From NCBI GenBank assembly GCA_945878875.1, contig CAMCUC010000011.1:1-64000 (forward strand): 64,000 nucleotides of DNA, in the 5' to 3' direction. Positions 57,470 to 64,000 of this stretch are shown here, piece by piece. The first letter of the stretch is position 1; the number at the start of each line of letters is the position of its first letter. The notes beneath the pieces are model-generated. The model searched no databases. It was given only the letters and a program-made list of their open reading frames with translations, and had not been told where the DNA came from. Source of the stretch: Rhizobium sp. Q54 (GTDB lineage Bacteria > Pseudomonadota > Alphaproteobacteria > Rhizobiales > Beijerinckiaceae). The translations under genes and the position numbers were made by a program.

Positions 57470-58098
57470 TGCAAAGCCTTACGCATGTTACAGGCGTCGC
57501 GATTCCGATGATTGAGGACGATCTCAACACCGACCAGATGGCGCCGCTGCAATTGGCCAAGGGCCTCAAGCCCGATTACGCTGATCTGCTGTTCAAGCGC
57601 CGCAGACAAAATCCGGACGGGTCGCTGATCGCCGATTATGTTTTGAACCAGCCGCAATTCACCGCGCCGTCAATCCTTGTCGCCGGATCAAACTTCGGTT
57701 GCGGCTCCTCGCGCGAATCCGCCGTCTGGTGCCTGTATGCGGTGGGAATACGCTGCGTGATCGCGCGCAGCATCGCCGATATATTCCGCGAGAACTGCCT
57801 GCAAAACGGTGTGTTGCCGATAGAGCTCGACGACGCCGCAATGGATGGTTTGCAGCAGCGCGTTCTGGCGGCCGATGGCGCGGCCCATTTCAGCGTCGAT
57901 CTGGAAGCGCAGACGATTGACGGACCCGGCGGCGAGGCGATTGGTTTTGACGTGCGCGCCTCCGACAAGCTGCGCCTGATCGAGGGGCTCGACGAAATCG
58001 GGCTGACGATGAAACACGCATCCGAAATCCGCGCATGGGAAGCTCAGACCCTTGCGGATACGCCGTGGCTGCAACAGGCGCGCGACAAGCGCGCCTGA
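57469..58098 (+). CDS. leuD: LeuD-like aconitase-superfamily hydro-lyase, small subunit
   Basis: The 209-aa swivel domain has GVAIPMIEDDLNTDQMAPLQ, SNFGCGSSRESAVW (small-subunit loop) and FRENCLQNGVLPIEL, the LeuD signature. It forms the hydratase with the preceding LeuC-like subunit. TGATG overlap couples both. It ends 12 bp before the convergent TctC (5) gene. Confidence 0.9.
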   Translation: MQSLTHVTGVAIPMIEDDLNTDQMAPLQLAKGLKPDYADLLFKRRRQNPDGSLIADYVLNQPQFTAPSILVAGSNFGCGSSRESAVWCLYAVGIRCVIARSIADIFRENCLQNGVLPIELDDAAMDGLQQRVLAADGAAHFSVDLEAQTIDGPGGEAIGFDVRASDKLRLIEGLDEIGLTMKHASEIRAWEAQTLADTPWLQQARDKRA

Positions 58099-58110
58099 GG
58101 ATTCACGCCA

Positions 58111-59094
58111 TTACTTCGCGGTAGGGATTGCGGACGCCTTCATGATCGGCGTCCACTTGTCTATCTCGGCGCCCACGAACTTTCGCATACCCTCCGTCGT
58201 GCGGTTTTCGGCGCGCGGCAGAACAGCGCCGATCATCTCGAGCTTGTTCTTCGTCGCCGGATCGTCGAGCGCCTTGCGCAACGCTGCGTTCAGGACGTCA
58301 ACGATGGGGCGCGGCGTGCCCTTGGGTGCAAACAGCGCATTCCATCCCGACGCCTGAAACTCCGGCAGGCCAGCCTCAATCGTCGTGGGAACGTCCGGCA
58401 AAGCGTCAGACCGTTCTGGGGTGGCGATGGCGAGCATGCGCACGGTTCCAGCTTTCACGTGCTCCACAGTGTGAGGAATCTGATCGCACAGAAAATCATA
58501 TTGCTCGCTCAGGATATCGTTGAACGCCGGGCCTGAACCGCGATAGGCGACCATAGGCGAGCGCGCTCCAACCAAAGCGGTGAAGAACAGGCACGACACA
58601 TGCGAGGTGGCGCCGACGCCGCCGTGGCCGTTGTTGTACTTCTGCGAATCAGCCTTCAGCAGACCGATGAAGCTTTTCAGATCCTTTGCGGGAAAATTCT
58701 TGCGCACGAGGATGCCGATCGGCGTATCCGACAATTGCCCGATATGCTCGAAATCATTGACCGGATCATAGCCCAGATTCGGATACAGCCCGACGCTGGC
58801 CGCGTGCGTTCCCATTTGTCCCACAAGCAGCGTGTAGCCATTGGGCGTTGCGCGCGAGGCGCGCTGTGAACCCGTTGTGCCGCCGGCGCCTGCAACATTT
58901 TCGATGATGAGTTTTTGACCCAGTATCGCCGCCATCGGCTCGGCGACGATACGCCCCACGACATCCGTATTGCCGCCGGGCGCATAGGGTACGATCACGT
59001 TGATCGACTGGTTGGGATAGGCTTGCGCCAGTGCTGGCAGTGTCATCCAGGTCGACGCAAGCAAGCTCAACAGAATAGTTTTTGTGCGCTGCAT
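58111..59094 (-). CDS. Bug/TctC-family periplasmic binding protein (5)
   Basis: The 327-aa receptor has a signal (ILLSLLASTWMTLPALAQA) and the classical Bug form YPNQSINVIVPYAPGGNTDVVGR, with ENVAGAGGTTGSQRAS. This is unlike the FYxGK subtype above. GGAGGA lies before the ATG. It ends the operon tctC-tctB-tctA-prpD-SDR-tctC read from the right edge, and is the second receptor of the same unit. Confidence 0.9.
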   Translation of the reverse strand: MQRTKTILLSLLASTWMTLPALAQAYPNQSINVIVPYAPGGNTDVVGRIVAEPMAAILGQKLIIENVAGAGGTTGSQRASRATPNGYTLLVGQMGTHAASVGLYPNLGYDPVNDFEHIGQLSDTPIGILVRKNFPAKDLKSFIGLLKADSQKYNNGHGGVGATSHVSCLFFTALVGARSPMVAYRGSGPAFNDILSEQYDFLCDQIPHTVEHVKAGTVRMLAIATPERSDALPDVPTTIEAGLPEFQASGWNALFAPKGTPRPIVDVLNAALRKALDDPATKNKLEMIGAVLPRAENRTTEGMRKFVGAEIDKWTPIMKASAIPTAK

Positions 59095-59116
59095 GTTGTC
59101 CTCCTCAGGTAAATGG

Positions 59117-59869
59117 TTACGTCGGCAAATAGGCGCCGCCGTTGCAGTGGATGGTTTGCCCGGTCACGTAACGTGCGTTCGGTCCGGCCAGAAACAGCGC
59201 CATGCCAGCCACTTCGTCCGGCTTGCCCCTGCGCCCGACAAGCGTTGTATGATGCTTGTGATGATCGGGCTCTTTGGCGGAATGACCGCCGCGCGCGGTG
59301 TCAATCAATCCCGGCGAGAGCAAATTGGCGGTGATGTTGTCTTCCGCCAGATCGTGCGCCAGCCCGCGCGTCAATCCGCCCAGACCTGACTTGGCCGCCA
59401 GCACGTGCACGCGTTTCTTGGCGCCCGTATAGGCCGACATGCCGCCGATGTTGACAATGGCGCCGCGACCGCTGGCCTTGAGCAACGGATACATGGCGCG
59501 CGCTGTGAGAAACGCGCCGTCGAGCGTGACGCCCATCACGTGGCGCCATTGCGCATAGGTCATCTCCCCAAACGGCGTCTCATGGCGCACGGCGGCGTTG
59601 TTGACGAGGATATCGAGACGGCCAAATCGCGCCGCGATCTCGTCATGCAGGCGCGCAACGTCTTCTTCCCTGGTCACGTCGCAGGACACGGCAAGCCCCT
59701 GTCCGCCAGCGGCTTTGATCTCGTCGATCACGGCTTGCGCGCCCGCAATGTCCGACAGTGCTGTGACGACGACGCTTGCGCCTGCATTTGCAAAGCTCAT
59801 TGCAATCGCGCGACCAATGTTGCGGGGTCCGCCCGTGACGAGCGCCACATATCCTTCGAGTTCGCGCAT
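59117..59869 (-). CDS. Classical SDR-fold protein with replaced catalytic tyrosine
   Basis: The 250-aa protein has the NAD(P) motif VTGGPRNIGRAIA, the NNAAVRHE loop and the IVNIGG Ser-containing strand region (GGMSAYTGAKKRV). The YxxxK position reads VLAAK: the Lys is present in HVLAAKSGLGG but the Tyr four residues earlier is Val, with His just before it. So either the substrate is processed with another acid or the enzyme is not a typical dehydrogenase. It lies 2 bp after the prpD gene and 22 bp before tctC (5). Confidence 0.82.
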   Translation of the reverse strand: MRELEGYVALVTGGPRNIGRAIAMSFANAGASVVVTALSDIAGAQAVIDEIKAAGGQGLAVSCDVTREEDVARLHDEIAARFGRLDILVNNAAVRHETPFGEMTYAQWRHVMGVTLDGAFLTARAMYPLLKASGRGAIVNIGGMSAYTGAKKRVHVLAAKSGLGGLTRGLAHDLAEDNITANLLSPGLIDTARGGHSAKEPDHHKHHTTLVGRRGKPDEVAGMALFLAGPNARYVTGQTIHCNGGAYLPT

Positions 59870-59871
59870 GT

Positions 59872-61257
59872 TCAGCCCTCAACTTTCGTGAAATCAACTT
59901 TGCCGCCAGCTGCAATTGCAGCAAGCGCAGTTTCAAGTGCGTTTGTGCGCCCGGCATCCCAGCCGCCAAAGCGCGCGTTGGCGCGGAACTTGGCCAGAAT
60001 TGCCTCATCCGATAGCGGCTCGTGCGCCCCGCCGCGCATGTGCGCGCGATGTTTCTCGATCACCCTGCCATCTTTCAGCGTTGCGCGCATATGGCCGGTA
60101 AACTCGTTTGGATAGGGGTTTTCAGGATCAATCACGAACGAGACTTTCGCGGCCAGCGCTTGGATTGCGGCGTCTTGCGTGCGCTCATTGGTGAATTGCC
60201 CAAGCCCGGCGTCGCCATCGATGAACCCGACCGCGATGCAATAGGGCGTCGAGAACTTGCCCGCATATCCGTTCGGCGGCGCCTGCTTCAACGCCAGCGG
60301 CTCCCACAGGCGATGCACCGTGCCCTCGCCAACATTGCAAACGATGGAAACAATATCCTCTGCGCGCACACCCTCGCGCGCCAGTTCAATCGCGCAATCG
60401 ACATAGGGTTGCGTCATGGTTCCGCAGGCGAACGGCTTGAAGGCGACGCCATCCGTCACCCAGCGCGTTCCAAGCCCGTCGAGGAGGTGCGAGAAATCGG
60501 GCTCCCTTGAAGGGCCGAACGCTTTGTAGAAGCCGTGCGTTCCTTCAAGCACGGTGGGCGGGCCTACAAATCCCGCCTCTGCCAGAAGGGCTGCGCGAAT
60601 GCCTGCTTGCGCGGCGGAGCCTGCATGCAGACGCTTGGTCCAGCTACCGTCAGCCAGATATTCGATAATGCCCGACGCCAAAGATCCCGCAATGCCCATG
60701 GCCCGGGCGATGCGCGGGCCATCCAGCCCGATCGTTGCGCCAACAGCCGCCGCGCCAGCCAGCGCGCCAATGACGGCGGTGGGATGAAAGCCCGCTTTAT
60801 GCATCGCCTGCGGCGTCACCAGCGACATGCGGCACATGATTTCTACGCCAGCCGCAACGCCCTTCATCACGGCATTTCCGTCAAGCCCGCGCTGCTGCGC
60901 AATCGCCAGAACCGCTGGTACGATGACCGCGCCGGCGTGTACGGGGCCACCTTCAAACGTATCGTCGAAATCCTCGCCATGGGCCGCCGTGCCGTTGACC
61001 AGCGCGGCGTCATAGGCGTTCATGCCGCGCGTGTGGCCGATGGCGGTGACGGGTCCATCCGACAAAACGCTTGCAAGGCAGGCCTGCACGTAATCCGTGT
61101 TGCGCGCGGCCACGCACAGGCCAGCTACGTCAATCATCAATTGAGCACACACTTTAGCCGTGCTTGCAGGTAGTTTCTCCGCCATTACGGCGGCGGCAAA
61201 TTGCCCGACGGCGAGCGCGACTGGCTTTGCGGCGGGAGCAGAATGGGCGTCATGCAT
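59872..61257 (-). CDS. MmgE/PrpD-family protein
   Basis: The 461-aa protein is of the 2-methylcitrate dehydratase family: NGTAAHGEDFDDTFEGGPVHAGAV, KAGFHPTAVIGALAGAAAVG, RLHAGSAAQAGIRAALLA, FKPFACGTMTQPYVDCAIELA and KFSTPYCIAVGFIDGD. It may dehydrate a tricarboxylic acid or act as a decarboxylase (as in cis-aconitate decarboxylase relatives). Lack of a prpC/prpB set argues against the ordinary methylcitrate cycle. It lies 4 bp after tctA. Confidence 0.88.
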   Translation of the reverse strand: MHDAHSAPAAKPVALAVGQFAAAVMAEKLPASTAKVCAQLMIDVAGLCVAARNTDYVQACLASVLSDGPVTAIGHTRGMNAYDAALVNGTAAHGEDFDDTFEGGPVHAGAVIVPAVLAIAQQRGLDGNAVMKGVAAGVEIMCRMSLVTPQAMHKAGFHPTAVIGALAGAAAVGATIGLDGPRIARAMGIAGSLASGIIEYLADGSWTKRLHAGSAAQAGIRAALLAEAGFVGPPTVLEGTHGFYKAFGPSREPDFSHLLDGLGTRWVTDGVAFKPFACGTMTQPYVDCAIELAREGVRAEDIVSIVCNVGEGTVHRLWEPLALKQAPPNGYAGKFSTPYCIAVGFIDGDAGLGQFTNERTQDAAIQALAAKVSFVIDPENPYPNEFTGHMRATLKDGRVIEKHRAHMRGGAHEPLSDEAILAKFRANARFGGWDAGRTNALETALAAIAAGGKVDFTKVEG

Positions 61258-61261
61258 AGGT

Positions 61262-62758
61262 TCAGACTTCTTTCATAGTCGAGCGGGCAAGCGCGTCCTT
61301 GCGCTCGCGCCAGATGGAGAAAGCCACAAAGATCATCGCTGTCACAAGGAAGCCGACAGCGATGGGGTCTTCGATGAAAATCGAGTGATCGTCGCCCGAC
61401 AACAAAAGCGAGCGGCGATAGTTGGATTCAACCATTGGTCCCAGGACAACGCCAAGAACCGCTGGCAGGAAGGGATACCCCCCCTTGAGCATCAACCAGC
61501 CGGTGAACCCGAATGCCGCGACGATAGCGATGTCGAGAAACGATCCGTTGAGCGAGTAGACGCCGCTCATCACCAGCAACATCACGAAGGCGGCAAGATA
61601 GGCGCGCGGGCGGTTCACCATCCACATGCACAGCGGCAGGATCAAAAGTCCAACCGGAATCTGCGCCATGGTGGCGATGAACGAGCCGACATAAAGCCCC
61701 GTCACGACATCACCGTTTTGCTCAAACAAACGCGGACCAGGCAGCAGGCCATGGATCAGCAGGCCGCCCAAAAGCACCGCCGCCGAATTTGATCCAGGAA
61801 TGCCAAAGCTCAGAAGCGGTATCAGCGAAGAGCTGGCCACAGTGTTGTTTGCGGCCTCTGGCGCAGCCACGCCTTCCACCGAGCCTTTGCCAAATTCCTG
61901 CGGATTGCTCGACCAGCGCTTGGCTTCATTATAGGAAAAGAACGCAGCCACCGAGCCGCCGCCGCCGGGCAGCAGGCCTTCAACAAGTCCTGCGCCACAG
62001 CCAATTCCCTGCGGCTTGGCGAGGCGCTTCATCATTGCAAAATTGGGAAATACGATCCGCACCGCAATGCGGGCCTGCGAGCCAAGATCGGCGCCGCCCG
62101 ACTGGCGCAGCAATTCGCTGACCGCAAACAAGCCAATCATCACCATGATCGGCTTTACGCCGCCAAGCAGATCGGGCAGATCGAACGTATAGCGGTTGAC
62201 GCCCGACAAGGGGTCAATGCCAATGGTGGCGATCATCATGCCAACAAGCGCCGCCGCGATGCCCTTGAGGATCGAATCGCCTGACATGGAGGCGATGATA
62301 GACATGCCCAGAATGCCCAGCGCAAAATATGACATCGGCTTGAACGCCAGCGCCAGTTCCGACAGCGGCTCGGTGAAGGCGATCAGCGCAATCAATCCAA
62401 ACAGCGAGCCCACAACGCCGGACCAGAGCGATATTCCCAACGCTTCTCCAGCGCGTCCCTGCAGCTTCATCTCATAGCCGTCGATCACGGTCGCGGCGGC
62501 TGAATTGGTGCCAGGCGTGCGGATCAAAATAGCCGGAATGGAGCCGCCATATTCAGCGCCGATGTAGACCGAAGCCAGCAGCACAATGGCCGTCATCGGC
62601 TCCATGCCATAGGTGAACGGCAACACCAGCGCCATCGTGACGGAGGCCGAAAGCCCCGGCATCGCGCCGCCGATGACGCCCCAGACAAGCCCGATGAGCG
62701 CTGCTGGAACCAGCATGGTTCCAAACAGCATTGCAGCCACCAGCGCCGCGATTTCCAT
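61262..62758 (-). CDS. tctA: Tripartite tricarboxylate transporter large membrane subunit TctA
   Basis: The 498-aa protein has about ten membrane segments. The hallmark PGLSASVTMALVLPFTYGMEP, IPAILIRTPGTNSAAATVIDGYEM, LLPGGGGSVAAFFSYNEAK and GIPGSNSAAVLLGGLL are TctA family repeats. It is the sodium-coupled channel part of the TTT system. The ATG at 62758 (MEIAALVAAMLFG) follows GGGAAGC. It lies 1 bp after tctB. Confidence 0.95.
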   Translation of the reverse strand: MEIAALVAAMLFGTMLVPAALIGLVWGVIGGAMPGLSASVTMALVLPFTYGMEPMTAIVLLASVYIGAEYGGSIPAILIRTPGTNSAAATVIDGYEMKLQGRAGEALGISLWSGVVGSLFGLIALIAFTEPLSELALAFKPMSYFALGILGMSIIASMSGDSILKGIAAALVGMMIATIGIDPLSGVNRYTFDLPDLLGGVKPIMVMIGLFAVSELLRQSGGADLGSQARIAVRIVFPNFAMMKRLAKPQGIGCGAGLVEGLLPGGGGSVAAFFSYNEAKRWSSNPQEFGKGSVEGVAAPEAANNTVASSSLIPLLSFGIPGSNSAAVLLGGLLIHGLLPGPRLFEQNGDVVTGLYVGSFIATMAQIPVGLLILPLCMWMVNRPRAYLAAFVMLLVMSGVYSLNGSFLDIAIVAAFGFTGWLMLKGGYPFLPAVLGVVLGPMVESNYRRSLLLSGDDHSIFIEDPIAVGFLVTAMIFVAFSIWRERKDALARSTMKEV

Positions 62759-62759
62759 A

Positions 62760-63236
62760 TCAGCTTCCCGCCAATAATTTGCCGATGGGCTGCTCGACAT
62801 TGAGGAACTTGACGAAGATCAGCCAGAAGACGATTGCGCCTGCGCCCGCCACTCCAAACGTGCGCAAGTTCAGGGGTGCGTCTTCATAAAGCGACACAGC
62901 CAGAAGCAGAACCGCACTGGCGATGATGTAGCCCACAAGCCACGCGACAAGCACATAAAGTGCAACGCACGCGAGCAGCCCGAGCACGCGGCGCAAGGAG
63001 GCCCCGCCTTCGGCGCTCTCTTCGCGATGCGTCCCCGTGCGCGCAAGCCACGCCTTGACAGCAATAGCTGCGCCCACCAGCGCAAGGAGAAAGCCGAGCG
63101 CGAACGGCAAGCCGCGCGCACCCACTTCATCCGACAAAGTGCTTTGCGGAATGAGCGTTGCGCCCCACAAATAAGCCAGCGCCAGCGCGCATAGCGCCAG
63201 CCCTCCGGTGATGTCGCGCTTTGTGTGAGCGTTCAC
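62760..63236 (-). CDS. tctB: Tripartite tricarboxylate transporter small membrane subunit TctB
   Basis: The 158-aa protein has four predicted helices and the TctB pattern (GLPFALGFLLALVGAAIAV and VAWLVGYIIASAVLLLAV). The start is GTG at 63236 after AGGGAT. It lies 11 bp downstream of the TctC (6) gene and is the partner of TctA. Confidence 0.9.
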   Translation of the reverse strand: MNAHTKRDITGGLALCALALAYLWGATLIPQSTLSDEVGARGLPFALGFLLALVGAAIAVKAWLARTGTHREESAEGGASLRRVLGLLACVALYVLVAWLVGYIIASAVLLLAVSLYEDAPLNLRTFGVAGAGAIVFWLIFVKFLNVEQPIGKLLAGS

Positions 63237-63247
63237 GATGCCGATCC

Positions 63248-64000
63248 CTACTTGATGACGCCGGATTCTTTCAGGAAGGCTTCGGCTTCGCGTGCGAACG
63301 TCTCCACCAGTTCACCAGCTTGCGCTGCGCCCCGGAAATCGACGATCAGGCTTTCCGATCCATAGATCTTTTTATAATCGGGATCGGCAAGCAGCTGCGG
63401 CAGAGCCTTTTCCCACACCGCGATGATTTCGGCGGGCAGGCCTTTGGGTCCGGCGAGGCCGCGAAATTTATGGACCACAACGTCAAAGCCCTGCTCCTTC
63501 ACCGTCGGCAGATCGGGGAAATCGCTCAGGCGCTTGTCAGTGAACGAGCCCAGCAAGCGTACTTTGCCAGCCGACAATTGCGTCCGCAATTCCTGGATCT
63601 CGCCAACGCCTGCATCCAGCGTGCCGTTGAGCACGTTGATCATCAGATCGCCGCCACCCTCATGCGAAACCACGGCGGCGTTGATCTGCGCCGCAGTCTT
63701 CAGACGCTCGGCGGCCTGTCGCTCAAGCGATGCGGGGTTGGCGACGCCAAAGCGCGCGCGCGCCTTGCGCCCGTGTTCGATCACGTCCCTGACGCTTTTG
63801 TGGGGGCCATCGGCGCGCGTGTAGAGCACTTCAGGATCGGCGAACATGATCGCCAGCGGTTGCAAATCCCGCCAAGTATGTTGCGGCTTTGAAAGCAGCG
63901 ACGTGAAAATGTAGGTCGGCGTGGTGGCGTAGAAGATCGAGCCGTCAGGCTTGGAAGTCGCAAGTTTTGAAAGCGCCCGAGCGCCGCTGCCGCCCGAGAC
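63248..64000 (-). CDS. tctC: Bug/TctC-family periplasmic binding protein (6), C-terminal part
   Basis: The gene runs off the right edge; the visible 250 codons read from SGGSGARALSKLATSKPDGS through FADPEVLYTRADGPHKSVRD to the stop at 63248. PTVKEQGFDVVVHKFRGLAGPKG is typical of TctC C-terminal halves. It heads the visible tctC-tctB-tctA operon and is its cognate receptor. Confidence 0.9.
   Translation of the reverse strand, partial: VSGGSGARALSKLATSKPDGSIFYATTPTYIFTSLLSKPQHTWRDLQPLAIMFADPEVLYTRADGPHKSVRDVIEHGRKARARFGVANPASLERQAAERLKTAAQINAAVVSHEGGGDLMINVLNGTLDAGVGEIQELRTQLSAGKVRLLGSFTDKRLSDFPDLPTVKEQGFDVVVHKFRGLAGPKGLPAEIIAVWEKALPQLLADPDYKKIYGSESLIVDFRGAAQAGELVETFAREAEAFLKESGVIK

Overview
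The window comes from a high-GC alphaproteobacterium, most likely Hyphomicrobiales (Rhizobiales). The evidence is the serC-serA pair behind a serC-motif-like leader, a candidate CtrA box, the urtABCDE-ureDABCEFG arrangement, and many Bug/TctC periplasmic binding proteins of the Bradyrhizobium/Beijerinckiaceae style. I cannot name the genus. I saw no rRNA, tRNA, CRISPR array, transposase or phage gene.

Region 1 (1-18.8 kb) is mostly housekeeping: a GNAT fragment, hrpB, kup, yebC, glmM, an outer-membrane beta-barrel protein, serC and serA, a DMT exporter, a threonine aldolase, the malic enzyme maeB, an isolated glycogen branching enzyme and an EEP-family hydrolase. Three copies of a GC-rich palindromic repeat (core TGGACCGCGCGC) lie between genes here.

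Region 2 (18.9-36.8 kb, all minus strand) is a nitrogen-salvage island of two adjacent transcription units. One is uraH - puuE/uraD fusion - allC - hutH-like - glcB, which takes 5-hydroxyisourate to allantoin and allantoate and finally glyoxylate to malate. The other is urtABCDE-ureDABCEFG, which imports urea and hydrolyses it to ammonia. A near-consensus sigma-54 promoter (29884-29899) precedes urtA, so nitrogen control is likely. Uricase and the ureidoglycine/ureidoglycolate steps are not in the window. The MIO-type lyase inside the ureide operon is unexplained.

Region 3 (36.9-49.9 kb) is mixed: dapE, MAPEG, an FAD oxidoreductase, a DCC thiol protein, an alpha/beta hydrolase with a TctC receptor, a GT2-GT87 glycosyltransferase pair, a two-subunit molybdenum hydroxylase with a Tat signal, a small protein resembling nitrile-hydratase-type (NHLP) leader peptides, a MEKHLA protein, an IclR regulator and a cupin.

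Region 4 (49.9-64 kb) is a carboxylate uptake and catabolism region. It has five TctC receptors (six in the window) but only one TctA/TctB membrane pair. With them are an isocitrate lyase/PEP mutase-type lyase, a LeuC/LeuD-type hydratase, an MmgE/PrpD protein, an epimerase-like SDR, a classical-type SDR whose YxxxK tyrosine is replaced, and a cupin. Hydratase plus C-C lyase plus receptors suggests degradation of a substituted malate or tricarboxylate by a route I cannot match to a described operon. This is the best candidate here for something undescribed.
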